Shown one piece after another: positions 1 to 11,000 of a stretch of DNA of 64,000 bases. The notes beneath the pieces were generated by a model. That model was not told the DNA's origin. It searched no databases and saw only the letters and a list, made by a program, of their open reading frames with translations. Position numbers and translations under genes: made by a program. The number at the start of each line of letters is the position of its first letter. Position 1 is the stretch's first letter. Source of the DNA: Symsagittifera roscoffensis (lineage: Eukaryota > Xenacoelomorpha > Acoela > Convolutidae); contig NC_087064.1 in assembly GCF_963678635.1 (NCBI RefSeq), positions 36,403,716-36,467,715 of the forward strand, written 5' to 3'.

Positions 1-1110
1 AGTTGCTTCAACACCCATGCTGGATGAAAAATACCGGGCGTTCGTTTTCAGTCGGGATTTGCCTTTTTACAAACTGTAAATTTTCTGCTATTTTAGATTT
101 TTGTCTTCGTTTATTTTTTCCGGCTTATTTCGTGCAGAACGAATTTTTTTAAAATTCGACTTCCTTCTAGCTTTCCGAAAGCTCCTTGTAAAATAAAGGT
201 GCATGTATTTTTGTTCGGGATCTTTTGGGCTGTTTTGACAATTTTTTCAATTTATTCCAAAACAATTTTGGAAGGTTTTTTCTATTTCCGATTTTCCTTT
301 CCATTTGATTTTAATCACAATTATTCATTTTTGTATCACAAGTGGTGCGAAGCTGAGCTTCGTTTCTGTGTGAGAATATGTTGTGAAATTGTCAGATTGT
401 GTTTCGGGTCATAGTCAAAGATTTTTGCATCGCAAGTGGTTTGTATTTTTCTATTTGAAATACTTAAATCAATTGGATTTAGTGATAGCTAGATTATCCT
501 AAGCAAAAAAGGATTAAACATTTTTTAAGCAAAGATAATTAATTTCATTCAATTATGTAAATTTCATTCAATTGTGTATTGCGTCAACGAAATTTTTTTA
601 TTCAATCTCCGTGGGCCAGCTCTGACGCTTTGTGGTACGTCGAAGTTCAACCGACACATTCTCATGTTCTTTAATTAATGATTATTTCCCTAAGCGTGCA
701 ATAAGAATTCATTCTAAACTACCCAATAATTCGCCGATATGTGATGCAAGACTTCGTGTCCTCATGTTATATCTAATGAGTTTAAGAGTAACTAACCGAT
801 TAAGGTTTCAAATATCATCATGTTATTTTTTGCGAGGCTTTTGAATGTTGAAACCAATTTTTGCCCGATGATTGTTTCCAGTTGATTTCACTTGGCGTAT
901 TGGGAGTTGCAAGTGTTGTTTGTTCGGAACATTGACTTCCTTTTCGTTGTAAACAACCAACAGAATAGCACGCTGATTCCTTTTGAATTTACTCTGCGCT
1001 GAAACTAACAGCATCAAATAAAACAGATAGACTTGTTTTTTTCTGTGCAGTTGATTTTTCTCGCAAGTTGTCGGAATAAGTATCATCACATTTGGACGGG
1101 AATTAAACGT
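1..1110. other. AT-rich stretch without recognised gene
   Basis: Several short open frames occur on both strands, but they are low-complexity and rich in Phe, Ile and Leu, as expected from T-runs. None resembles a known family. A motif resembling CTTCG-CTCTGTGT near 358-372 recurs near 2150, 2328 and 27890, so part of this stretch is probably old dispersed repeat. Confidence 0.5.
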
Positions 1111-1330
1111 GAAAAACACTTGTAAGAGCAAGCGTCTTGTAATCGAGAACTAGACTTTTTTCCTTAAACAACTTTTTTTACAGGTAAGAGTATCAACTAA
1201 GAAATTGTAAAGTTAGCGATTCGTTTGAGACTCCTTCCCACTTGGCCTAAAGGTAACGCGCTTGCCGTTGAAAATCTGGGTTTCGAGTACCGGTCGGACC
1301 TTAATTTTTTCAGTATTTATGAGATTGAAA
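1111..1330 (+). mobile_element. tRNA-embedded SINE-like repeat, type 2, copy 1
   Basis: A tRNA-like core lies at about 1236-1295. It has an A-box-like segment (TTGGCCTAAAGGTAA, about 1242-1256) and a B-box-like segment (GGTTTCGAGTACC, 1279-1291). A head containing GAACTAGAC then a T-run lies about 100 bp upstream. The same head, A/B spacing and a TTTTTTCAGT tail recur at 26608-26830, which shows this is a dispersed element and not a single-copy tRNA gene. No good acceptor stem is visible. Inference: a tRNA-derived SINE or a relative, Pol III promoted when young. Confidence 0.55.
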
Positions 1331-1621
1331 TTTTTTCACGGAAAAATTGATTCGCCGTACTTCCGTTTGTCTGCTTATATTTAGTTGGCTTTGTTGCCAA
1401 ATTGGGGAATCGTTTTGTGCTGTCAGCATTTTTTTTATCGCAGATGCAAGTATTTCTGTAGTTCGTGAAATTAATAGCACTGACATTGTATATTGTCCTT
1501 GGTTTTCTTTTGTTTTTTTTTGCTTAAAAGCTTCATTCGTTCTTAATTATTTTCCGTTTATCTTTTTTGGCCGAGTTAATTTATTTTGTGTCGCTTCAGA
1601 AGCAAAAAATAATTGATTTTT

Positions 1622-2130
1622 TTTACACAAGCATAGCTTGTTATAATATGAATTTTCTTTTTTTTCCAACCTAAGTCGCAAATATTGTTGCGATGCAATT
1701 ATTGCGACAAAATTTGTTCGTTTTGAAAGTGTTCATTTTGATCCAGCTATTAAGTACAGCCAATGCTAAGGATGTTAACACAGACTATTATATTACAAAT
1801 AGCACTTTAGCTTCAGGGCATCGTGGATCTGTAGCGTAGAGGTAGGGAAGTAGACCAACAGTAAAATAAGAGGGTTTGAACCTGGGCAGGGTCGGATGTT
1901 TTTATTGAACTTTTTTGTATACTAGTTAAAATTCGTTCGCTCTATAAATTGAGGCATTTTAGTTGGGAATTTTCTTTTTTTTCAAATTGACTGGTACTCC
2001 TAATGCTTCATAATTGGCTTGCGTCACTTAGCAATTATGTAGGCTCATAATTGGCGTGCGTCACTTGAGAAATTTTGTAGACTCAAAGATTTACTCATTC
2101 ATTTTTTTGCCAGTAGCGTTTTCGTGCATA
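1622..2130 (+). mobile_element. tRNA-embedded SINE-like repeat, type 1, copy 1
   Basis: This ~500-bp segment is repeated at 10034-10550. A tRNA-like module sits in its interior, with an A-box-like GTAGCGTAGAGGTAGG (1831-1846) and a B-box-like GGTTTGAACCT (1873-1883). The head contains TTTACACAAGCATAGCTTG then a pyrimidine-rich tract; the tail contains TTGAGGCATTTTAG. Because the tRNA-like part is internal, this is not the usual SINE layout, where it forms the 5' end. The copy is probably inactive. Confidence 0.6.
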
Positions 2131-2950
2131 TATTTGCCTGTGAATGCGGAGTGCAACTTCGCCTCTGTGTTGAAAAATTTAGTTAGTTTGTTTCCGGCTC
2201 AATGAGCGTCTAGACTCTTGTTGTCGCCTCTGTGATTTTTTTTCGGTTTTGTAATTTCTATCTCATTTACTAATCGCAAGCTTGCTATGCTGCGCTTATT
2301 TTGTAGCAAAATTGATGCGATGCTTCACTTCGTCTCTGTGTTAATAAGGTATTTTTCAGTTCATTTTTTCAACCAAAGGGTTTTGCCGAGATTTAGTCAA
2401 ATCAACCTTTTTACACTTGCGTCCTTGTCAAGAGAGGAGTGTGTTACTTATCATGCTCATTTTTGGCTGTTTGTATTATTATCAATTTTCATCGTCCTAA
2501 ATTGTTCTGTTTCATTTGTTTTTTTGATGTCAGATTTTTGGTGGGTTTGACTGTTTGTAGTTTCAAAGCTTAATGCATTGCCTAGTTGTCTTGCAAAGCT
2601 TGTGAAATAATACGAGTCCAGTTTTTTTTCTAAAAACTGGCAGACATAATTTTGTTCTGCCTCAATTTTCTGTGTTGAAATTATGAATACAAGGCTCTAG
2701 TTGGCTATTCGAAATTGCAGTTACAAAAGCCGATTTTGATTAAAATCTGGAGGCTAGGGGTTTGAATTTAGAGAAGACCTGTGGCTTCGATTGACGGAGG
2801 TAGCAACGTTCCTTGGACTAGGTGAGAGAATGTTGGGCGTGTCCCAAATCACAGACTAAACACAACAAACAACAATCCAGTAAAGATGTTTCTTGGACTG
2901 ATTGATTTTCACGCTGTTAATGATGTTTTGACTGATTGACTTTTCTTTTG
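2131..2950. other. intergenic, no gene recognised
   Basis: T-rich sequence with two further copies of a CTTCG-CTCTGTGTT motif (about 2150 and 2328), shared with the tandem array near 27.9-28.6 kb. An open frame at 2287-2550 is hydrophobic low complexity and matches nothing I recognise. Confidence 0.4.
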
Positions 2951-3229
2951 ATACCCAATCGATCACAGACATAACTATATCAAAGTGAGCCCCTTACGTA
3001 GCCCAACAAACTTTAAGAAGGGTATATTCTCCAAAACATTGTATAAATTAATTTATTCTTGCTTGATAGAAAAAAAAGGCGTTTTTACTATATAAAATAC
3101 CAGCTTTTTATTTAAAAACAATTTTTAAACGGTTTGCAGTTTTTTTGGAGAATATACCCTTCTTAAAGTTTGTTGGGCTACGTCAGGGGCTCACTTTGAT
3201 ATAATTATGTTTGTGATCGATTGGGTATT
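2951..3229. mobile_element. MITE with ~86-bp terminal inverted repeats
   Basis: The left arm (2951-3036, beginning ATACCCAATCGATCACAGAC) is mirrored almost base for base by 3141-3229. About 100 bp of AT-rich DNA lies between them. The element has no coding capacity. The flanks could be TA dinucleotides, which would point to a Tc1/mariner-type source, but the tips are too AT-rich to be sure. The arms are about 95% alike, so insertion is fairly recent. Confidence 0.85.
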
Positions 3230-3239
3230 TTAGGCGTAA

Positions 3240-3440
3240 TTTTTGATTAACTAAGAAAAGCCAAAATAACCCTTTTTTGTGGTAAAATTTTGGGCCCGAA
3301 TTTCGCAAAACAAATTACACCATATTAATTCTGCTAAAATTTTAAGCAAGTTTTGTCTTCATAAGCTTTCACTTAAACTCAACCCAATTTGAGAAAAACG
3401 CGTTTTTCTGTTTTTCCGCTCTTGAACCCATTCTGCTCTT
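3240..3440 (+). repeat. fragment of a dispersed AT-rich repeat
   Basis: This segment, including CAATTTGAGAAAAACGCGTT near 3387, has degenerate relatives at about 24240-24420 and 61250-61400 with the same order of sub-motifs. No ends or coding capacity are visible, so its class is unknown. Confidence 0.5.
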
Positions 3441-3622
3441 TGATCATTCTGCTCATTGACTGGCCACCGCCAGATTTATAGCTTCAAAAATGATAATAAT
3501 ATCTAGATTTCCAAGCAGATCAAGACAATTACCATTTAATGCATTTTCTCAAATAGGATTAGTCTTAACGCAATTTTTCAATTATGAAAGATTGTTGCAT
3601 TTAAAGAGCTCAAGGGGATTGT

Positions 3623-4148
3623 TGTTCCGACTTTCGATACTAAAGTAACGGAATATTTGTGCTCGGGGTGGGTTTTTTTTTCTTCAGACAAATTTCGACT
3701 TTTTAACTAGCCGTTTTTGACGGAATTTTTTTTATCATTTGAAAGGTATTGTTGTCCTGAGCTTAAATTTGAAAAGATATTTCACCTGTGATCATTTTTT
3801 GTAAAGTTATGGGGGTTTAAAGATTGCCATTTTGGCCAATTTGGGACAATTAACGCGCGATATATTTCGCGCTATTAACGCGTAAGCGAGATTTAATCCG
3901 TCTAAGAAATTGTTCCAAATTGGTTTAACGAAGCATATTTGCCATAATTATTTGTCACAAGTAGCGAAATCTATCCTCTTGTACTATATGGCGTGTGGGG
4001 GATGACTTTCATAAAAAATTTCAAATTTTGGAAAAAAAAAATTCATTTTGATTTATTTAAAAAAAAAATTTAATGTTATTACTGCTCCATAAAACTTAAA
4101 AGGCAGTCGGAACATTCAGGGCATCGCCCTGAAACGAGCAGTCTTGTT
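3623..4148 (+). mobile_element. hairpin-bounded ~525-bp repeat, copy a
   Basis: The repeat begins TGTTCCGACT followed by a small hairpin (CTTTCGATAC-AAAG). It ends with AGTCGGAACA (4105-4114, the exact reverse complement of the start), then a hairpin CAGGGCATCGCCCTG (4118-4132) and a ~16-nt tail to TCTTGTTTT. A third near-palindrome, GCGCGATATATTTCGCGC, lies inside (about 3853). It has no open frame. At least ten recognisable relatives lie in this window in both orientations. The class is unresolved: the inverted repeats suggest a DNA transposon, but the 34-nt hairpin tail outside the right repeat does not. Confidence 0.75.
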
Positions 4149-5095
4149 TTCTTTATTGCTACTTTTTTGTGTGCCTTAACGTTTTTAATTGTCTACGGTT
4201 TAATTTGCAATTAGGTCAAGCTTGCTTTACATCGAAGTTTTTCCCCGTCAGATTTTGTAACTGCATTCGGTTGACGGAAGCTCGTAGCTCAAGTCTTTGT
4301 CAGGACTTGTGGCAAAAATAGGTAATTTTATTGGATTTTCAACTGTTTTTTTTTTCTAGTCAATGAGCTATAGGAATCAGTTGACAATACCAAATTATTA
4401 GATCGAAAGTACAGCGATTGGATTGTAGACTCTTTCAGACCTGTTTTTTACTGACAAATTATTTGCATTTTATTAGGGATCTTTAATAGCCTGAGAAAGA
4501 GCTTTCCATGAATTTGGAATATAGTTACGTGAAAGAGTTTGAAAAAAATACTACGAGCTTTTTTTTAAGTAGTCAAATGGGGCGAAAACGACACGCCCGG
4601 GTCGGAAAAATGAAATAAATTTAAATCTTCACGAAAGTTTTGAAGTCAAAAATACATTTTCTAAATATAAAACAAATACATAAGCTAGAAATCAGAATCC
4701 ACTAAGTTGTAATATTTGAAGTTGTTCAGATTCTGCATTTTCAGCTTGAGTGACCAAGTATGCCATTAGTTCATGCGTCATATTCGCGGATGGTATAAAT
4801 ATGTGGCTGACGTAAAAACACTTGCCGTAGAAACCTGGATAACAGATATTTCTCTTCGAAAAATTTCATTTGGAGATAAGATTTCAATATTAATACTCCT
4901 TAGCTGGTCGTGTTTTACTCACTGATTTTTCACAGATTGTTTTTTTTGCAGCCCACCATTTTTCTGAATTGAGATTTTATAATTTCTTAAGGTATACATT
5001 TTAAAAGGTATTTGTAAAGTTGAAATGGACGCTCGGTTGCCATGGTTAAGATATCTAATAACCAAGTCTAAAAATATGTTTCATTTGTCGATTTA
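4149..5095. other. intergenic, no gene recognised
   Basis: AT-rich sequence with frequent stops on both strands. I see no repeat shared with the rest of the window and no RNA-gene signature. Confidence 0.4.
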
Positions 5096-5099
5096 TCTT

Positions 5100-5222
5100 T
5101 CGTGACCAGACATTTCCACCTCAGACATTTCCGCCCCAAAAACCCAGTCATCTCCGCCCCAAACGCAGTCACTTCTGGAAATGACTGGAGCGAAGGTGAC
5201 TGGGGCGGAAATGACTGGTAGC
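5100..5222. repeat. GC-rich fold-back with TCATTTCCGCCCC-type motifs
   Basis: Variants of CCAGTCATTTCCGCCCC occur in direct order on the left (acatttccgcccc, agtcatctccgcccc) and in inverted order on the right (ggaaatgactgg, ggggcggaaatgactgg). They meet at about 5172. The block is far more GC-rich than its surroundings and would fold into an imperfect cruciform. No coding capacity. Confidence 0.6.
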
Positions 5223-5433
5223 CCTATCTTTCTATATAGTACACGATTGACCTGTTTTTTCGTACTCAAAAAGCGCAGTGATTAGATGCAACTATCGAGG
5301 ACACGATCATCTTGTTTCAACGCAAAGCTAGACATAATCTGTTAGTTTTTGTCTGAAAGGTTTCGTTAACATTCTCATTTCTGTGACTAGTGAACGAAAA
5401 ATAACGAAATTCCTGTTAAGTAATAAAATAGCC

Positions 5434-6044
5434 AACAAGACTGCTCGTAACAGGGCGACGCCCTGAATGTTCCTACTGCCTATTAAGTTTATGGAGCAGT
5501 ATTAACATTAAAATTTTTTTTTTAAATAAAACAAAATGAAACTTTTTTTTCCAAAATTTGAAATTTTTTATGAAAGTCATCCCCCCACACGCCATATAGT
5601 ACAAAAGGATAGATTTCGCGCTAAAGCGTTAAAAGCGATATCGCGCGTTAATTGTCCCAAATTGGCCAAAATGGCAACCTTGAAACCCCCATAATTTTAG
5701 GAAATAATCGCAAGTAATGCTGTTTTGTCTAAGTGATAGTCTAAGCTGTTTTGAAGTTTGAGTTTCAATTTGAAGGCCAAAAGATTAGCAAGGTCATTTA
5801 TGTTCGAATTTTTGCTGTTCCTTTGATCGGCCAAAATGGCATCTTTAAACCCCCATAAATTTACGAAAAATGATCACAGGTGAAATATCTTTTCAAATTT
5901 AAGCTCAGGACAACAATACCTTTCGAATGATATTTTAAAAATCCCGTGAAAAATGACTAGTTAAAAAGTCGTAATTTGTCTGAAGAAAAAAAAACCCACC
6001 CCGAGCACAAATATTCCGTTACTTTCGTATCGAAAGTCGGAACA
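5434..6044 (-). mobile_element. hairpin-bounded repeat, copy b (rearranged)
   Basis: On the minus strand, the right end (AACAAGACTGCTCG) is at 5434 and the left end (GTCGGAACA) at 6036-6044. The interior is abnormal. After the block ending near 5700, a second version of the same block (AAAATGGCATCTTTAAACCC) restarts near 5828, so the copy carries an internal duplication with about 130 bp of unrelated sequence between. Confidence 0.7.
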
Positions 6045-6110
6045 AAAATAGCTTGATAGCTTTGCAATTTTGCCAAACGAGATATTCGAATCAGGTAGGG
6101 GATAGGCAGA

Positions 6111-6635
6111 AACAAGACTGCTCGTATCAGGGCCAAACCCTGAATGTTCCGACTGCCGTTTGAGGTTTCATGAGCAGTAATAACAAAAAATAAATTAAAC
6201 AACAAAATAAAATGAAATTTTTTTCTAAAATTTGAATTTTTTTTAAAATCATCCCCCCACACGCCATATGAAGTACAAAAAGATCGATTTCGCTCCTATT
6301 TTTATATCAATTATGGCATGTAAGCTTTTTTGAACCAATTTGGAACGATTTCTAAGGCGGATTAAATCTCCGCTTACGCGTTAATAGCGCGAAATATATC
6401 GCGCGTTAATTGTTCCAAATTGGCCAAAATGGCAATCTTTAAACCCCCATAACTTTGCGAAAATGGTCACAGGTGAAATATCTTTTCAAATTTAAGCTGA
6501 GGACAACAATAGCTTTCGAATGATATTTTAAAAATCCGTCAAAAATGGCTAGTTAAAAAGTCGAAATTTGTCTGAAGAAAAAAAACTCCACCCGAGCACA
6601 AATATTCCGTTACTTTCGTATCGAAAGTCGGAACA
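6111..6635 (-). mobile_element. hairpin-bounded repeat, copy c
   Basis: A full-length minus-strand copy starting AACAAGACTGCTCGTATCAG at 6111 and ending CGGAACA at 6635. Length and order of internal motifs match copy a. The 3' hairpin here is CAGGGCCAAACCCTG, with two stem mismatches, so this copy is slightly decayed. Confidence 0.75.
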
Positions 6636-6645
6636 ATAAAGTGCT

Positions 6646-6706
6646 GCGCGCTTTGCGGTAAATTTTTATTCTCAGCAAGCTTAAATAAATTTACCGCAAA
6701 GCGCGC
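6646..6706. repeat. perfect 20-bp inverted repeat
   Basis: GCGCGCTTTGCGGTAAATTT (6646-6665) is perfectly complementary to 6687-6706, with a 21-nt AT-rich loop. It directly abuts copy c of the hairpin-bounded repeat. It could be a tiny MITE remnant or a cruciform-forming site. Confidence 0.7.
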
Positions 6707-6709
6707 GTG

Positions 6710-7428
6710 GGTTCGCAAAAAAAATGAATCGCAAAAAGCCAGCCCATATACAGTGGTGTCCAATATAACCTTTTGTTTAACAACTGGCTTAACCAAATGG
6801 TCAAAAAAAAGGTTTGTTAAGCTGATTTAACCAATAACAAATTGGTTCAAATCAATTTTGTTTAAAACTGGCTGTATTTAACCAAAAAAAAAATAACTTT
6901 CAATACTCGTTTTGAAAAAGAGAATACGCTCAGCTTTGATTTAATTGCCGTAATTATCAAGCGCATTGTGTTTCAGTCACTATGTCTGTCACTAATTTGA
7001 ATCGTTCACACTCAACTAACAGCCTACTTGCTTCTTGTTTGCGTATTATCGATGGGATGCGAAATAACTTTGAAACGTAACGCTGTCGGGGAGAAATTAT
7101 TTAAGTTGTAGTATTGCAAATACTGCACTGACTTATGGCTTAACTTAATTTTCAAACATTTTAAATATCCCTCCGATTTAAATAACTCTTTCGAGTTTGG
7201 GTTCACTTTTTCTGTTTCTTTTGGCCTGGATATTCAAAACAAGTATGTCGCCAGTTTGCTCAGAATAACTCTTTTTTGTGAACCGATTTATGAAGTGGAA
7301 AATGTGAAAAAGTTTAATCGCAATGAGATTGCTTAGAAAAGTTGAATTTCCGCTAATCGATACTTGCCATGAAGTATCTTGAAATAGTTCGAAGTTTTGT
7401 CACCTGTCGAGGCTACTTAAAAATTAAC
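6710..7428. other. intergenic, no gene recognised
   Basis: This contains loosely repeated TTAACCAA / TTGGTTAA-like words (about 6760-6890). The rest is unremarkable AT-rich sequence downstream of the SLC10 gene. Confidence 0.4.
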
Positions 7429-7434
7429 TTTATT
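7429..7434 (-). terminator. candidate polyadenylation signal of the SLC10 gene
   Basis: AATAAA on the minus strand, about 280 nt downstream of the SLC10 stop codon. Position and sequence are suitable, but AT-rich DNA gives such hexamers by chance. Confidence 0.3.
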
Positions 7435-7713
7435 GCGACCTGATTCGGGCTTTGAAATAACTTGAAATATTTCAATAATTTATAATTTGTATACATATAT
7501 TTATCAGTCATTTCAAGATCGATACCGAGCAAAACTATAGATCTTGTGAACTTCCATTTAAAAACCGCACCTAGTTTTGATGAATAAACGTGAAAAATGA
7601 AAGCGCAAACCGAACATTAGATTGAAAATAGAGTATTAATTAAATTTTGCGAATAGCTTTTGTGAAGATCATATCTATTGCTGATATCATAGTCCAGAAT
7701 TTAGTGCTATAAG

Positions 7714-8036
7714 TTAACTCAGCGCACCATCTGGGTTCTTTTGATCTGCTTCCGTAGACAGTATGATGCCGACGCCCTCCATATCGCCATTAACAGCCAC
7801 TTTCGTTTCCTTTTCGAACAGTTTTCGTTCATTTTCAAGAGCCTCTCTATCTTTCTTGCACAATTCACGGTAACTGCGACTGAACTTGATAGTGATCACG
7901 TGGGCTATTAGGAGTGGAAGGGCCACGAAGTTCATAGTAAGCGCCATGAAGATAGGCAGGATCCCGTTGAGGTCGGCGTGGGGCTGCTCAAAGGCAAGCA
8001 GAGACATTCCCACTACTATGCCTGCGTTCTGCATGC
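7714..8036 (-). CDS. SLC10 exon 6: MQN motif, last helices, cytosolic tail
   Basis: Residues about 374-480 plus stop. It opens with MQNAGIVVGMSLLAF, completing the ALE-G-QN signature. A last helix follows, then a ~60-residue charged tail with a short KKDREALENERKLFEKE helix. Acceptor GATTTCAG|GC. Confidence 0.88.
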
Positions 8037-11000
8037 CTGAAATCAAAAATATAAGTAAGCAGAAAAAATACACGCCTGGTTTATGTATATGCACAGCCAC
8101 GTTCCTCTGCAAAATCTGAATTGCTCTTGGATAACCCTTATTGTAATATGATTTCCTTATTATCTTATTGTTAAGCTTACTGTTCTGTTTACAGGTCGCT
8201 CATAATTTTTTGATAATTTGGAAACTATATGTTTTTTGCAATTTTTGAGGATGCGTGAAGCTTCATTGTCCTGAATACCTGGTGCTGGTAATTATTTTTG
8301 GAGTTTCTAAATTCCAAAAGTTTTCTTTACACTCGGTGGCGCTTTGTGGTACATACCCACTTCTAGAGCAATCGTCTTGACCTTGGAGAACCTCAGCTGT
8401 GCACTGAGAGGTAGCAGAGTCCCAATGATGAATCCTCCACAGGGAAGAAGACAGGATCCGGCGACGTCGCGTACACTGACCAGTGCAAATGCAAACAGGT
8501 TGCGGAATATGGCTAAAATTTGTCTGAATTGTGAGGTGTTTTTTCGATTTTCATGGGTTCTAATGTGGTGACTTGGAAGTTTTCAGGTTATATTTCTGTC
8601 CTATTAATCACAGTTTTCCTTAATCATGATAGAAGGATGCGGTGAATTTAAAAGAAAACCAAATCAATTAGATAGTTTATACCGGACAATCAATTAACTC
8701 ATTATGTTTTTATCTAAGAGTGGCCCATATAGATTGAGGTTCTTGAATAGCAGAAACCTGGTAACTCATTTTGTGTGACTGACCTAGACAGAAAAAGACG
8801 AGTAACATAATACTGATCAGTGGCTTCGCGATCTTCATCATTTTGCGGGTGAAGTTCGGACAGTAGCTGCGAAGCAACATGCCAATGCACACGGGCACTG
8901 CCAGTAGAAGCAGAGTGCCCCCCAGTCTGTGGTAGGGAATGTCCTGTGCTGTCCAGGAGGGGTCGTCTGAGATGAAGCGGCCGTAGATGAACAGGTTCAG
9001 TGGCATGGTGCCTAGAAAAATAGGAGGATTATAAAATGATCGCTGTTTTTTTATGCTCGTTCTTTCTTCTTGCACCTATGAAATAGCAACAAACCTTGGA
9101 TTCCCACGCTTATCGCCTTGCAAAGTTAGTTAACCTAGTAAATAGCTTGTGGGGCCGAAAGAGCTGTCATACTAAAACTTTCTCAATCGTAATTCAAAGT
9201 GCATGGATCCCCACCCCCTATTTTAAATGTCTCGCCTCTTAGACAAAATGGATGTGGGATTGAATGACTGGCAATAAAATACGCAATTTCAATTTAAGCA
9301 AGGCAATAATTTTGTTCTCAAATTCCAAATCTTGACTCTTTTCCTTCCACCTTTAAGACTATCTGATTACCGATTATCTTATTTGCAGTTAAAACTGTAT
9401 TTTGAACGTTTTATGCTATATGCACAGCTGCACATGCTCTTATAACTGTATTTAGATCGCTGTACTTAAATATGAACATATTATCTGAATAGTTGAATGA
9501 TTTCAACTTAGCAATAGTCAACTATTTACCATGACCCGAACGCGTCTTACGTTAATGAGAGAACGCCTTAAAATGCTCATTTTGACTTCTTCCCCTGATT
9601 AAGCTTTGTTGCGCAGGCAACCCAATGCAAGGAGTACCTTGTGCCTGATTTCTGCTTACTTTTCAAAACTTTTATGCGGTTTTAAACCAGAGTTGAGTTA
9701 TTTTGCAGATTTTCAACAATGTAGATTGATATATAAACTGACTCGTACAATGTTGCGATTAAACATGTGAGAAATTTCATTTGTCGAGTTAAGACTCGTA
9801 TAGTTCAGGCTCTTGTATACGTCGCAATAATTTTTTTCAGGAACAGTTGAGCTCAAATTTCCTTTTGCGCGGTTTGACTTTTAATTTCTTTGTTAAAAGA
9901 AAAGTGAACTCCACCATCGAACAGCAAAAGTGTAAAGATCTCGAAAAAGAAGTTTTTCAAATCTAAGCTGGCCTGAAAATTTTTTTAAGCTATAGCCAAT
10001 GTCTACAAAATCGATACTATATGCGCTCTTATGTTTACACAAGCATAGCTTGTGTTATAGTATGAACTTTCTTTTTTTCCAACCTAAGTCGCAATTTTTT
10101 TTTTCGATTCAATTATTGCTACAAAATGTGTTCGTTTTGAAAGTGTTCATTTTGATTCAGCTATTAAGTACAGCCAATGCTAAGGATATTAACACAGACT
10201 ATTTTATTACAAATAGCATTTTAGCTTCAGGGCATCGTGGATCTGTAGCGTAGAGGCAGGGAAAGAGATCAGCAGTAAAATAAGAGGGTTCGAACCTGGT
10301 CAGTGTCGGATGTTTTTAATGAACTTTTTTGTAAACTAGTTAAAATTTGTTCGCTCTATAAATTGAGGCATGTTAGTTGGTAAATTTTTTTTCAAGTTGA
10401 CTGGTACTGCTAATGCGTCATAATTGGATTGGCTTGCGTTACTTAGCAATTATGTAGACTTATATTTGGCGTGCGTCGTTTTTGAAATTTGGTAGACTCA
10501 TTCAGTTTTTCCCTGTAGCGTTATCGGTCATACTTTGGCTTGTGTATGCAATAATCGTTGTCAATTTTTGCCTGAATTGCAATGCAATGAGATAGCCAAT
10601 GACTAGGCTTACCAGCGAAAAGTTTTCGATACTATGTATTTCAAGGACGAAGCAAAATGAACCAGATTCAGCGATTGTTTTGGACTTTTTTGAGTGCTAC
10701 CCTAAATGGGCTCCCAGACTGTCTGGCGCCGTAGACGCAGCAGCTTGTGTCACGCAACACGGCTTCCCCTTCTCCGTCATCGTTATACCTAATCCCTTTG
10801 ACGGCTGAATTGATTTTGGCAGAACTGAACGACGTTGCATGACGCGATTTAGTCGAATAGTTTTGATGTACATGTACGTCGTAACCAAGAGAATTGATAC
10901 GAAGATACTTTTGTGAACTGTGGTTCTTCATGTGGAGGTTTTCCAGGCCCCATGAGTCATTCTCACTGTGGATGGAAACCAAGTAACTGGTTGTCAAAAT

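Noticed and set aside
1693-1839. A 48-codon frame with a signal-peptide-like start (LKVFILIQLLSTANA) conserved between the repeats at 1622 and 10034
   Set aside because: Five of the six base changes I compared between the two copies alter the amino acid, and the second copy lacks the ATG. There is no sign of protein-level selection, and the frame ends inside the tRNA-like A-box.
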